From: Actinocatenispora sp036503555
GTDB lineage: Bacteria > Actinomycetota > Actinomycetes > Mycobacteriales > Micromonosporaceae
Length of the DNA stretch: 64,000 nucleotides
Assembly (NCBI GenBank): GCA_036503555.1
Contig: DASXWQ010000075.1
Span: 1-64,000 of the forward strand
Direction of reading: 5' to 3'
This document shows, piece after piece, positions 18,185 to 27,181 of this stretch. Positions within the stretch are counted from its first letter, which is position 1; every line of letters starts with the position of its first letter. The notes under the pieces are model-generated. The model had not been told where the DNA came from. It was given only the letters and a program-made list of their open reading frames with translations, and did not search any database. Position numbers and translations under genes: made by a program.

Positions 18185-18475
18185 TCAGGCGGCGAGGCCG
18201 AGGGCGCGAAGCCGGCGGCGGTCCGTCGCGGCGCGGCTCAACGCCTGCGCGGTACGCGGCCCCACCACACCGTCCACGACGAGCCCTGCCCCGGCCTGGA
18301 ACCGGCGTACCGCCGCGAGAGTGGCGGCCTCCGTCGCCGGCCCGGCCGGCAGCAGCCCGGCGTGGTGCAGCAACTCCCGCGCCAGTCCCGGCTCCACCGG
18401 CGGAATCTCGGCGTCGGCGCCGTCCACCATCGCGCCGGCCATCGCCACGACCAGCCGCCGTACGTGTCCCATCAT
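18185..18475 (-). CDS. Small peptidoglycan-binding-domain protein
   Basis: A 96-residue protein consisting almost entirely of a PG_binding_1-type three-helix fold (LLHHAGLLPAG...AAVRRFQAGAGLVVDGVVGPRTAQAL), with the characteristic VDG-x2-GPRT turn. GGAAGGGG about eight bases before the ATG at 18475 selects this start; the longer frame upstream has shadow-like composition. There is no signal peptide, which is odd for a wall-binding domain, so it may act inside the cell or use the fold differently. Confidence 0.65.
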   Translation of the reverse strand: MMGHVRRLVVAMAGAMVDGADAEIPPVEPGLARELLHHAGLLPAGPATEAATLAAVRRFQAGAGLVVDGVVGPRTAQALSRAATDRRRLRALGLAA

Positions 18476-18596
18476 CACTGGGCCCCCTTCCGACACCCCC
18501 CAGCGTGCCCGGGTACGACGGTCGGCGCATCGGCCGCCAGGCGGGACCCGCCGGCGGCGCGCTCCGACCCACGGCCGAGGCGCCCCTGAGAAGGTG

Positions 18597-20471
18597 TCAG
18601 GGTCGATCCCCGTAGCCGGGGCCGTTCCGCAGCTCGCGTACCTGGCCACGGCTCGGTGCGTCGCCCAGCGAGTGCGCCGCGCTGACCAGCGCAAGATGGC
18701 TGAACGCCTGCGGGAAGTTGCCGAGCATCCGGTTCCGCTCGGTGTCGTACTCCTCGGCGAGCAGGCCGACGTCGTTGCACAGGCCGAGCAGCTCGTCGAA
18801 CAGCGCGACGGCCTCGGTGGTGCGGCCGGCCAACGCGTACGTGCGGGCCAGCCAGAAGCTGCACATCAGGAACGCGCCCTCGCCCGGCGGCAGACCGTCC
18901 ACCGTGGACTGTCCGGAATGGACCGGCTCGGTCGAGTAACGCCGGACGAAGGGCCCGTCGCGCAGTTCCCGGCTGATCGCGTCGATCGTGCCGAGGATCC
19001 GCTCGTCGTCCGGCGGCAGGAACCCGACGTGCGGCATCAGCAGCACCGCCGCGTCGAGCGTCGTGCCGCCGTAGTACTGCGTGAACGACTTGAGCTCCGG
19101 ATTCCACGCGTTCTCGCAGACCTCGGCGTGCACCTTGTCGCGCAGCTCGCGCCAGGTGTCCACGTCGACGCCGCCGTCCAGGCCGAACTCCTCGACCGCA
19201 CGCACCAGCCGGTCGAACGCCACCCACACCATCACCCTGGAGTGCGTGAACGCGCGCAGCTCGCCGCGTACCTCCCAGATGCCGTTGTCCGGCTGTTCCC
19301 ACGTGCGCACCAGGTTCTCGGCGAGGGCGCACTGCAACGGCCAGGAGAAGTCGTCCTCCTCGACGCCGTCCCGGCGCGCCTCGTGCAGCGCGTCGAGGAT
19401 CTCGCCGTACACGTCCATCTGGAGCTGCGAGCACGCGTCGTTGCCGACCCGGACCGGCGACGCCCCCTCGTACCCGGGCAGGGTGTCGACCGTCCACTCG
19501 TGCAGCCGCCGCTCGCCGGCCACGCCGTACAGGATCTGGAGGTCCTCCGGGTCGCCGGCGACCGAACGCAGCAGCCACGACCGCCACGCCTTCGCCTCGT
19601 TCCGGTATCCGGTGTCCAGCAGCGACCGCAGCGTCAGCGACGCGTCGCGCAGCCAGCAGAACCGGTAGTCCCAGTTGCGCTCCCCGCCGAGCTGCTCCGG
19701 CAGCGACGTGGTCGGCGCCGCGACGATGCCGCCCGTCGGCTCGAACGTCAGCGCCTTCAACGTCAGCAGCGACCGCACCACCTGCGCCCGGTACGGCCCG
19801 CGGTACGTGCACCGCTGCGCCCACCGCCGCCAGTACCGCTCCGTCCGGACCAGCTGCTCGCCGAAGTCGTGGTACGACGGCAGCACGTGCTGCGACGACG
19901 GGTACCAGGTCATGGAGAACTCGTACCGCTGGCCGGGGCGTACGTCGAAGGTCGCCGCGTGCCGCATGTCGTGCTCGTCGCGCGGCGGGTGCTCGGGCAC
20001 CACGTCGCCGCGCAGCAGCACCGCGTCCGGCCCGCCGATCGCGGTGATCGTCTCCCGCCCCTCGGCGTCGGTACGCCGCTGCACCCACGGGATGATCTCG
20101 CCGTAGTCGAACCGGATGACCCACTCCATCCGCATCTCGACCACGCCGTCGACACCCTCGACGACGCGCAGGATGTCCGCGCGGCGGTCCCGTACCGGCA
20201 TGAAGTCGATGACCCGCACCTGACCGGTCGGCGTGACGAAGTCGGTCTCCAGCACCAGGGTCTCGTCCCGGTACCGCCGGCGTACCTCGGTGACCTCACC
20301 GGCCGGGCAGAGCTGCCAGTGGCCGTCGTCCGGCCCGCCGAGCAGTGCGTTGAACACGCCCGGCGAGTCGAACCGCGGCAGGCACAGCCAGTCGATCGAT
20401 CCGTCCGATCCGACCAGCGCCGCCGAGTGGGTGTCTCCGATCAGCGCGTACCGCTCGATGGGCAGTGGCAT
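18597..20471 (-). CDS. GH15 glycoside hydrolase (glucoamylase/trehalase-like)
   Basis: A 624-residue cytoplasmic enzyme with the two-part architecture of actinobacterial GH15 proteins: an N-terminal beta-sandwich (starting IERYALIGDTHSAALVGSDGSIDWLCLPRFD) and an (alpha/alpha)6 barrel. NWDYRFCWLRDASLT is the family signature. DNGIWEVRG supplies the probable general-acid glutamate and LLAEEYD the general-base region. Mycobacterial and streptomycete homologues include trehalases, so with TreZ nearby a trehalose or maltodextrin role is plausible. It is monocistronic, separated from the copper operon upstream by a terminator. Confidence 0.85.
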   Translation of the reverse strand: MPLPIERYALIGDTHSAALVGSDGSIDWLCLPRFDSPGVFNALLGGPDDGHWQLCPAGEVTEVRRRYRDETLVLETDFVTPTGQVRVIDFMPVRDRRADILRVVEGVDGVVEMRMEWVIRFDYGEIIPWVQRRTDAEGRETITAIGGPDAVLLRGDVVPEHPPRDEHDMRHAATFDVRPGQRYEFSMTWYPSSQHVLPSYHDFGEQLVRTERYWRRWAQRCTYRGPYRAQVVRSLLTLKALTFEPTGGIVAAPTTSLPEQLGGERNWDYRFCWLRDASLTLRSLLDTGYRNEAKAWRSWLLRSVAGDPEDLQILYGVAGERRLHEWTVDTLPGYEGASPVRVGNDACSQLQMDVYGEILDALHEARRDGVEEDDFSWPLQCALAENLVRTWEQPDNGIWEVRGELRAFTHSRVMVWVAFDRLVRAVEEFGLDGGVDVDTWRELRDKVHAEVCENAWNPELKSFTQYYGGTTLDAAVLLMPHVGFLPPDDERILGTIDAISRELRDGPFVRRYSTEPVHSGQSTVDGLPPGEGAFLMCSFWLARTYALAGRTTEAVALFDELLGLCNDVGLLAEEYDTERNRMLGNFPQAFSHLALVSAAHSLGDAPSRGQVRELRNGPGYGDRP

Positions 20472-20496
20472 TCCACCTTCATACCCGCTCGGCGTG

Positions 20497-20519
20497 CCGC
20501 GGGGTGCCCCACCCCGCGG
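20497..20519 (-). terminator. Terminator of the ycnI/copCD operon
   Basis: A perfect 9-bp stem (CCGCGGGGT with ACCCCGCGG, 5-base loop) lies between the stop of the YcnI gene and the start of the GH15 gene on the same strand. Confidence 0.65.
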
Positions 20520-20534
20520 ATCCGCCGCCGGTGC

Positions 20535-21224
20535 TCAGCCCCGGGTACGGGTGCGGGCGAAGGCGAGGCCGCCGAGGACCAGGCCGAGCACGCCGGCCAC
20601 CAGGCCGATGACGCCGACCGTCAGCGCCGGACCGGAGCCGTCCGAGTCGTCCGCCGCGGCCGTCGTCGCCGTGGCCGGCGCGGCGGACGGCGCGGCCGAC
20701 GCGCCGATCGACAGCACCGGCGCCGGGTGGTCAGGCTCGGTGTCACCGGACGGCACCTGGATCCAGCGCACCACCGAGTGGTCCGAGTACGTCTGCAGCG
20801 CCTTGAACGTGAGCGAACCGGACTTCGGCAGCGGCCCCAGGCTCACCGGGAACTCCTGGAACTGTCCGGGCTTGATCGCCGCCGCGGCGCTCGCCGTCCA
20901 CGTGATCCGGTCGACGGCCTCGGTCACGTTCCCGTCGTCGGTCTTCATCGGCGTCGCCAGCTTCGCCTTGTGTACGTCGACCGTCCAGCCCGGCACCGGC
21001 TGCACCGACACCGACGCGACGGGCTTGTCCGTCGGCAGGAAGACCTGGACCTTCGTGGTACTCGCGGTGTCGCTCTCGGTCGGCACCCGGAACGCGACCC
21101 GGGTGTAGCTGCCCGGGTCGGCCTGCTTCGGGTTGACCGTCACGTGCGCGGCGGCCGGCCCGGCCAGGGCCAGCGCGCCCAGGGCGCCGGCCGCGACCGC
21201 GAGTACCCACTTCGACCTCATCAT
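20535..21224 (-). CDS. ycnI: YcnI-type copper-binding protein (DUF1775)
   Basis: A 229-residue membrane-anchored protein. The signal peptide ends GPAAA and the mature protein begins with His (HVTVNP), the copper-ligand arrangement known for YcnI. A single DUF1775 beta domain follows (~30-170), then a low-complexity Ala/Pro/Thr linker and a C-terminal transmembrane helix (~203-222) with a positive tail. AGAAGGGA sets the start at 21224. It lies 28 bases after a CopC-CopD fusion gene, as in the Bacillus ycnJ-ycnI pair, so both should act in copper handling at the outer face of the membrane. Confidence 0.85.
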   Translation of the reverse strand: MMRSKWVLAVAAGALGALALAGPAAAHVTVNPKQADPGSYTRVAFRVPTESDTASTTKVQVFLPTDKPVASVSVQPVPGWTVDVHKAKLATPMKTDDGNVTEAVDRITWTASAAAAIKPGQFQEFPVSLGPLPKSGSLTFKALQTYSDHSVVRWIQVPSGDTEPDHPAPVLSIGASAAPSAAPATATTAAADDSDGSGPALTVGVIGLVAGVLGLVLGGLAFARTRTRG

Positions 21225-21252
21225 CGTCCCTTCTGGACAGTCCACTATGGAT

Positions 21253-23184
21253 CTATCGGATCGGCACCGTCGCCGTGACGGTCGCCTCGTCGATCTCGGA
21301 AACCCTTGCGGTGAAAGAGAACTTCCACTTGCCGGCCTTCGGCAGCGCCACGTCGCCGATCGCGTGGTTGTCGGTGATCGCCTTGACCGGGATCGTCACC
21401 GGCCCGATCCCGCCGCCCGGCAGGCTCGCGGTCACGCGCCACTCCAGCACCTTCACCGGCCGCCCGTCCGAGGGGTGGTACGCGATGGCGTGCAACGTGT
21501 TCTGCCCGGTCCGGGCCGGGTCGATCTGGACCTGGAGGCTGAACAGCGAGTTGTTCAGCGTCGCCGAGTACGGCAGGTTCTGCTGCTGGCTCGCCACCGT
21601 ACGGGCCGACCGCGCCGGCGTCGTCTGCACGAGCACCGCCGTCACGCCCAGCACCACGGCCAGGATCGCCACCTCGACCAGTACGATCCGCCGCAGCCCG
21701 CGCCGCCCCGCCGGCTCCGAGGTGTCCCCACCGCGGCGCTCGGCATCCGCGGTGGAGGCGGCCGGACCGGTGGTCCTCGCGTCGCCGGCACGGGCAGCCG
21801 GGACGTCGCTCGACCCGGCGGCCTTCCCGTCGCGCGCGGCCGGTGCGTCGTCGTCGCCCGGGGTACCGGTGGCCGCGGCGGGCCGGGTCGCGGCGGGCTC
21901 GGCCTCGTCGCCGTACACCTCGTCCCACACCTCGTCCTCGTACGGCGAGGCGTCCGGATCGTCCGACGCTCCCCCGGCGGGCACGACCGCGGCCGGCGCG
22001 GGCAGCACGTACCGGCGCACGGCGGCGCGCGAGTAGGAGGCGACGGCGAGGACCAGCGCGAACGCGACGACCTTCACGATCACGAGCCGGCCGTACGTGG
22101 TGTCGACGAGCGCGGCGGGCGTGCCGAGCTGGAGGCACGCCTGCACGATCCCGGCGACCGCGAGCACGGTGACCGCGATGGTCGCCCAGCGGGACCAGAC
22201 CGGCAGGACGGCGGCGAGCTCTCGCGGCCGGCCGCGCGGCAGCAGGAAGCAGATCAGCATGACGAGCCCGCCGAGCCACACCGCCATCGCGCCCAGGTGC
22301 ACGGCGTCCGACAGCACCGTCGCCCACGGGGCCGGCGACGTGCTCGGATGCCCGCCGTACCCCCAGGTGCCGAGGCCGACGACGGCGAGGACACCGAGCA
22401 CGACCTTCTCCACCCGGCCCAGCTCGTTGCGGCGTTCCGCGCCGACGATCGCGAGCAGCGGGACCGCCGCCGCCAGCAGGATCAGCCGCAGCAGGTGCGC
22501 CCAGCCGAAACGGGAGTTCATCACCTCGACGATGTCGTGGTATGCGACGTCGCCGATCGACCCGCCGGTCGAGTACGGGACCTCCAGGTAGAACTCGGCG
22601 AGCGCGCCGAGCGCGACCAGCCCGGCGCCGAGCGCGAGGAGCCGGGCGGGGCCGCGCCGGGACAGCCGCGCCGGCCACAGCACCATGAGGAACAGGACCG
22701 AGCCGACGAGCAGCGCCAGCCCCGCGTACCCGACGTAGCGGGAGAGCGGCATGGCCACCGCCACCACCGGGTTCTCCGCCGCGCTGGTACCACCGGACGC
22801 GGCCGGCGCGGTCGCGGACGGCGCGCCGATCGAGAACGAGAAGCCGCCCGCGACGGGATGGCTGTCGGCCGAGATGACCCGGTACGTCACGAGGAAGGTG
22901 CCCTTGGGCAGGCCGGCCCGCAGCGGGATTCGCAGCACCGTCCCGTCGCGCGTCAGCTCGGGCGTACCGCCGACCTTCGCGCCGGTCGGTGCGACGACGC
23001 CGATGTCCCGGGAGATCAGCTCGACCGGCTCGTTGAAGGTGAGCGTGACGCTCGCCGGTGCCTCCTGCACGATCGCGCCGGACCCCGGGTCCGTCCGCAG
23101 CAGCACCGCGTGTGCGCTCGCCGGCAGCGCCGGTACCAGCGCGGCGACCACCGCGGCGAGCACCACCAAGATCCGCTTCAGCAT
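21253..23184 (-). CDS. CopC-CopD fusion copper transport protein (YcnJ-like)
   Basis: A 643-residue protein. The signal peptide ends PASA and mature CopC starts with His (HAVLLRTDPGSGA), the usual copper ligand. CopC spans ~25-125. Eight or so hydrophobic helices of CopD follow (~145-410). Next comes an acidic, Ala/Pro/Gly-rich, probably disordered insert of about 100 residues, then a further transmembrane helix and an extracytoplasmic beta domain resembling FixH/YtkA-type domains (~550-643). The order CopC-CopD-linker-beta domain is common in actinobacteria. It likely imports copper or delivers it to cuproenzymes together with YcnI. Confidence 0.85.
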   Translation of the reverse strand: MLKRILVVLAAVVAALVPALPASAHAVLLRTDPGSGAIVQEAPASVTLTFNEPVELISRDIGVVAPTGAKVGGTPELTRDGTVLRIPLRAGLPKGTFLVTYRVISADSHPVAGGFSFSIGAPSATAPAASGGTSAAENPVVAVAMPLSRYVGYAGLALLVGSVLFLMVLWPARLSRRGPARLLALGAGLVALGALAEFYLEVPYSTGGSIGDVAYHDIVEVMNSRFGWAHLLRLILLAAAVPLLAIVGAERRNELGRVEKVVLGVLAVVGLGTWGYGGHPSTSPAPWATVLSDAVHLGAMAVWLGGLVMLICFLLPRGRPRELAAVLPVWSRWATIAVTVLAVAGIVQACLQLGTPAALVDTTYGRLVIVKVVAFALVLAVASYSRAAVRRYVLPAPAAVVPAGGASDDPDASPYEDEVWDEVYGDEAEPAATRPAAATGTPGDDDAPAARDGKAAGSSDVPAARAGDARTTGPAASTADAERRGGDTSEPAGRRGLRRIVLVEVAILAVVLGVTAVLVQTTPARSARTVASQQQNLPYSATLNNSLFSLQVQIDPARTGQNTLHAIAYHPSDGRPVKVLEWRVTASLPGGGIGPVTIPVKAITDNHAIGDVALPKAGKWKFSFTARVSEIDEATVTATVPIR

Positions 23185-23497
23185 GCCACCACCGAAGCCG
23201 CACCGGCCCCGGAACGCAAGCCGCGCCACGCCCCGGCCCACCGCGTACGTCTCATGCCGGGATAGTCGTCCGGGGCGGGTCGGAAGTTCCGGGCGGATCG
23301 GCGTGGGCTGGCTCACGACGGAGCCGCCGACGACGGTACGTGTACCCATTGGAACAATACGGTCACGTGTCGCGCGGGCCGCCGCACCGCCGGTCGACGG
23401 TGTCCGCGCCGCCATGGCAAGTTGGAGGGTGCCCGGACACCGACGGCGGTCCGGGCGTCCTTCGCCACGCACAGACGAGACCACGGGACGGCAGCAC
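23185..23497. other. Divergent promoter region between copper and thiol-redox operons
   Basis: This 313-base gap separates divergent genes. An AT-richer patch near 23340-23370 (CCATTGGAACAATACGG) is the most promoter-like part; GGAAC resembles an ECF-sigma -35, but I cannot find a matching -10. No gene is evident. Confidence 0.35.
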
Positions 23498-24046
23498 ATG
23501 ACACTCGACCAGCCGACACCGCGATCCTTCGCGTACTGGACGCGGTTCGACCGCACCGAGCCGGGCAGCTGGGTGGCGCTGGTGCTGCGCATCGGGCTCG
23601 CCGCGATCTGGATCATCTTCGGCGCGTCCAAGATCACCGACCTGGGCGAGTCGGTCCGCGCCGTCACCGCCTACCAGCTCTTCCCGTACGGCCTGGCCGT
23701 GGTGATCGGATCCGCCCAGCCCATCATCGAGGTGCTGCTCGGTGTGGCGCTGCTCGTCGGGCTCGCCGTCCGGGTGATGGCCGCGATCTCCGCGCTGATG
23801 TTCGCCGTGTACATCGCCGGGATCATCTCGGTGTGGGCGCGGGGGCTGCGCATCGACTGCGGCTGCTTCGGCAACGGCGGCGCGCTCGGCGCCAACCAGA
23901 ACACCATGTACGGCTGGGACATCCTGCGCGACGTCGGGTTCCTGGCCCTGGCGCTGCTGGTGTTCTTCTGGCCACGGTCCCGCTTCTCGCTCGATTCGGT
24001 GCTGTTCCCGGCGATTCCGGCGATCGACGAGGGCGACGATGAGTAG
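23498..24046 (+). CDS. MauE/DoxX-family membrane protein
   Basis: A 182-residue membrane protein with four to five hydrophobic segments and a conserved DCGCFG motif between helices 3 and 4, typical of MauE/DoxX-like redox membrane proteins. It is followed at once by a DsbA-like oxidoreductase whose start overlaps this gene by eight bases. The pair probably passes electrons or disulfides across the membrane: MauE-like proteins are thought to support disulfide formation, and the Cys pair is the likely redox centre. Confidence 0.8.
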   Translation: MTLDQPTPRSFAYWTRFDRTEPGSWVALVLRIGLAAIWIIFGASKITDLGESVRAVTAYQLFPYGLAVVIGSAQPIIEVLLGVALLVGLAVRVMAAISALMFAVYIAGIISVWARGLRIDCGCFGNGGALGANQNTMYGWDILRDVGFLALALLVFFWPRSRFSLDSVLFPAIPAIDEGDDE

Positions 24047-24764
24047 CCGCAAGGACCGCAAGCGCGCCCAGCAGGTCGTCCGCGCCCAGCTGGCCGCCGA
24101 GCGCCGGCGCCGCCGGATGATCTGGACGTCGGTCCTCGTCGTCGCCGTCGTGCTCGTCGCGGGCGGCGTCACCGGCGCCGTGTACCTCACCCACCGCAAC
24201 GCCCAGCAGTCCTCGTCGTACGCGCTGCCGGCCTCCGCGACCCGCGACAACCCGGGCCTCGCGATCAGCCAGGGTCCGGTCAAGGTGGACATCTACCTCG
24301 ACTACATGTGCCCGCACTGCAAGGAGTTCGAGGCGCTGGCCGGCTCCGTGCTCAACGGGTTCACGTCGACGAAGAAGATCACCCTCGTGTACCACCCGCT
24401 CGACTACCTGAACCGCTTCTCCGCCGGCACCGACTACTCGACGCGGTCGGCCGCCGCGGCGGGCTGCGCCGCGGACGCCGGGAAGCTCCCGGACTTCACG
24501 ACGGCGATCTTCGGCAAGCAACCGAAGGAGAACACGGCCGGCCTGACCAACAAGCAGATCGCCGCCGTCGGCACGGCCGCCGGCATCGACGACCCGGCGT
24601 TCGCGTCGTGCGTGACGTCGCAGAAGTACAAGAACTGGGTGACGCACGTGTCGACCCAGGCGACCGAGAAGGGCGTGCAGGCCACCCCGACGGTGTTCGT
24701 GAACGACAAACAGGTCGACGCGTCCGCGACGGCGCTCACCAACGCCATCAACGCCGCCGCCTGA
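24039..24764 (+). CDS. DsbA-family membrane-anchored thioredoxin-like protein
   Basis: A 241-residue protein with a very basic cytoplasmic N-terminus, one transmembrane anchor (~28-50) and an extracytoplasmic thioredoxin fold with an inserted helical domain. The active site is C91-P-H-C94, the DsbA-type CPHC, and the cis-proline region is ATPTVFVN. It likely oxidises cysteines in exported proteins. Its start overlaps the end of the MauE-like gene, indicating coupled expression. Confidence 0.88.
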   Translation: MSSRKDRKRAQQVVRAQLAAERRRRRMIWTSVLVVAVVLVAGGVTGAVYLTHRNAQQSSSYALPASATRDNPGLAISQGPVKVDIYLDYMCPHCKEFEALAGSVLNGFTSTKKITLVYHPLDYLNRFSAGTDYSTRSAAAAGCAADAGKLPDFTTAIFGKQPKENTAGLTNKQIAAVGTAAGIDDPAFASCVTSQKYKNWVTHVSTQATEKGVQATPTVFVNDKQVDASATALTNAINAAA

Positions 24765-24789
24765 CGCCCCGACCTCTAAGGTGCTGACC

Positions 24790-25266
24790 ATGAGCGAACC
24801 CGTACGACTCGGCCCCGGCGACACCGCGCCGGAGTTCACCCTGACCACCGACACCGGCGACACGCTGAGCCTGGCCGACCTGCGCGGCCGCAAGGTCGTC
24901 CTCTACGCGTACCCGGCGGCGATGACACCCGGCTGCACCACGCAGGCGTGCGACTTCCGCGACTCGCTGGACTCGCTGCACGCCGCCGGGTACGAGGTCG
25001 TCGGGATCTCGCCGGACGCGCCCGCGAAACTGGCGAAGTTCCGCGAGCGCGACGGGCTGACCTTCCCGCTCGTGTCGGACGCGGACAAGGCCGTCCTCAC
25101 CGCGTACGGGGCGTACGGGGAGAAGAAGAACTACGGCCGCGTCGTGCAGGGTGTCATCCGCTCCACGTTCGTCGTCGGCGAGGACGGCCGGATCGAGCTG
25201 GCGCAGTACAACGTGCGCGCCACCGGCCACGTCGCGAAGCTCCGCCGCGACCTCGGCCTCGACTGA
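24790..25266 (+). CDS. bcp: Thioredoxin-dependent peroxiredoxin, BCP/PrxQ type
   Basis: A 158-residue cytoplasmic peroxidase. C49 in TPGCTTQACDFRD is the peroxidatic cysteine and C54, five residues on, is the usual PrxQ resolving position. The ATG at 24790 is preceded by a weak AAGG; the GTG three codons earlier is possible. It follows the DsbA-like gene by 25 bases and completes a thiol-redox cluster. Confidence 0.9.
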   Translation: MSEPVRLGPGDTAPEFTLTTDTGDTLSLADLRGRKVVLYAYPAAMTPGCTTQACDFRDSLDSLHAAGYEVVGISPDAPAKLAKFRERDGLTFPLVSDADKAVLTAYGAYGEKKNYGRVVQGVIRSTFVVGEDGRIELAQYNVRATGHVAKLRRDLGLD

Positions 25267-25273
25267 GCGGTCC

Positions 25274-26203
25274 TCACCCGGTCCGGCGCGGGCGCAGTTG
25301 GGACAGCGCGGCGCCGGCCAGGACGACGAGCGCGCCGACCGGCTGGTACCAGGAGAGCCGCTCGGACAGCAGCAGTACCCCGGCGAGCGTCGCCACCACC
25401 GGCAGCAGGTAGGTGACGCTCGACGCCACGGTCGCCCCGGCGTCGCGCACCAGCCCGTACTGCAGGACGTACGCGGTGCCGGTGCCGAGGATGCCGAGCG
25501 CGGCGACGGCGGCGAGGGGCACCGCCGGCACGTGCCGGGGTACGCCGGTGAGCAGCGGCGCGGCCAGGGCCAGCTCGACCGTACCGGCGAGCAGTTGTCC
25601 GGCGGACAGCGCGAGTGCCGAGTTGGGCGTGCCGGTGAGGAACCGCCGGATGTACGCCCAGCCCAGGCCGTAGCAACCGGCGGCGGCGAGCGCCATCCCG
25701 GCGCCGGGCAGGTCGTGCCCGGCCAGCCCGCGCCACGCCCCGAGCACGACGAGTACGCCGAGGAAGCCGAGCGCGAGGCCGGCGACGCGCCGCCGGTCGG
25801 GCCGCTCGTCGGGCAGCGCGATCAGCGCCACCGCGATCGTCCACAGTGGAGTCGTCGCGTTGCAGATGCCGGCGAGTGCGGAGCTGGTGTGCATCTCCGC
25901 GTACCCGAAGAGGGTGAACGGCACCGCGTTGAGGATCAGGCCGGCGACGGCGAGGTGGCCCCAGGTGGCGCGGCCGCGGGGCAGCCGGTCCCGGCGTGCG
26001 GCGAGGATCGCGAGCAGCGTGACCACGCCGAACACGAGCCGCCCGAGCGTCACCTGGACCGGGGTGAACGCCTCCTCGCCGACCTTGATGAACAGGAAGC
26101 TCGACCCCCAGATCAGCGCGAGCGCGCCGAAGCGGACGAGCCCGCGGCGGCGGGCGACGGGGGCGGCGGAAACGGTCGGGGCGGGGGCGGTACGCAGTGC
26201 CAT
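25274..26203 (-). CDS. EamA/DMT-superfamily transporter
   Basis: A 309-residue membrane protein with ten predicted helices arranged as two EamA repeats; the motif WGSSFLFIKVGEEAFTP is at the start of the first. Such proteins export amino acids, metabolites or toxic compounds. It is divergent from a LysR regulator, the classical arrangement for exporter plus ligand-responsive activator. The start at 26203 has no strong ribosome-binding site; GTG at 26224 is an alternative. Confidence 0.85.
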   Translation of the reverse strand: MALRTAPAPTVSAAPVARRRGLVRFGALALIWGSSFLFIKVGEEAFTPVQVTLGRLVFGVVTLLAILAARRDRLPRGRATWGHLAVAGLILNAVPFTLFGYAEMHTSSALAGICNATTPLWTIAVALIALPDERPDRRRVAGLALGFLGVLVVLGAWRGLAGHDLPGAGMALAAAGCYGLGWAYIRRFLTGTPNSALALSAGQLLAGTVELALAAPLLTGVPRHVPAVPLAAVAALGILGTGTAYVLQYGLVRDAGATVASSVTYLLPVVATLAGVLLLSERLSWYQPVGALVVLAGAALSQLRPRRTG

Positions 26204-26238
26204 GCGACCATGCTCGCCGGCCACGACCGTTTAGCACA

Positions 26239-26259
26239 ATCAAAACTTTCTTAGTTGAT
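26239..26259. promoter_or_regulatory. LysR-type operator between divergent genes
   Basis: ATCAA and TTGAT flank an 11-base spacer, giving a T-N11-A type dyad in an AT-rich patch, exactly where a LysR activator would bind between its own gene and the divergent EamA gene. Confidence 0.55.
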
Positions 26260-26280
26260 CACGTTAGGATGGCTTACGTG

Positions 26281-27165
26281 ATGAACCTGGAACGGCTGCG
26301 GACCCTGCACGCGGTCGCCACGTACGGCTCGGTCACCGCCGCCGCCGACACCCTGCACGTCACCGCGTCCGCGGTGTCCCAGCAGCTCGGCAAGCTGGAG
26401 CGGGAGCTCGGCCAGAAGCTGCTCGAACCCAACGGCCGCGGCGTACGGCTCACCGACGCGGCGCAGCTGCTCGTCGGCCACACCGGCCGGATCCTGTCGC
26501 TCGTCGAGGAGGCACAGGCCGACCTGGAGGCGCACCGCGACCAGGTCGTGGGGCACGTCACGATCGCCGCGTTCGCCACCGCCGCGCGCGGCATCATGCC
26601 GCCGGTGCTGCGCGCCGCCCGCGACAGGCACCCCGGCCTCACCGTCGAGCTGCTCGAACTCGACATGGACGACTCGCTGCCGCTGCTCGCCCGCGGCGAT
26701 CTCGACGCCGCGCTCTACTGCGACTGGGTCAACGCACCGATGGCGCTGCCCGACGGCCTGTCCGGCGAGCAGCTCCTCGACGACCCCATCGACCTGGTCC
26801 TGCCCGCCGACCACCCGATGGCCGGCCGCGACTCCGTCGACCTCGCCGAGCTGGCCGCCGAGTCGTGGATCGCCTGGACGAAGGGCTCCATCTGCTACGA
26901 CTGGCTCCGCCAGACGCTACGCAGTCAGGGCGTCGAGCCGCGCATCGCGCACACCGCCGAGGAACACCCGACCCAGCTCGCCCTCGTCGCCGCCGGCCTC
27001 GGCGCCGCGGTCATCCCACGGATGGGCCGCGACCCGGTGCCGCCCGGCGTACGCGTGGTCACGGTGACGCCGACCCTGGCCCGGCACTGCTACGTCGCCT
27101 GGCGCACCGGCACCGACCGCCGGCCGGCGCTGCGCGGCCTGCTCGACCTGCTGCGCGCGAGCTAG
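26281..27165 (+). CDS. LysR-family transcriptional regulator
   Basis: A 294-residue regulator with an N-terminal winged helix-turn-helix (MNLERLRTLHAVATYGSVTAAADTLHVTASAVSQQLGKLE) and a two-lobed periplasmic-binding-like effector domain. Family proteins start at the MNLERL segment, so I use ATG 26281; an in-frame ATG at 26269 adds four residues. It probably controls the divergent EamA transporter through the dyad at 26239. Confidence 0.88.
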   Translation: MNLERLRTLHAVATYGSVTAAADTLHVTASAVSQQLGKLERELGQKLLEPNGRGVRLTDAAQLLVGHTGRILSLVEEAQADLEAHRDQVVGHVTIAAFATAARGIMPPVLRAARDRHPGLTVELLELDMDDSLPLLARGDLDAALYCDWVNAPMALPDGLSGEQLLDDPIDLVLPADHPMAGRDSVDLAELAAESWIAWTKGSICYDWLRQTLRSQGVEPRIAHTAEEHPTQLALVAAGLGAAVIPRMGRDPVPPGVRVVTVTPTLARHCYVAWRTGTDRRPALRGLLDLLRAS

Positions 27166-27181
27166 CCCGGTCCGTCGGCGT

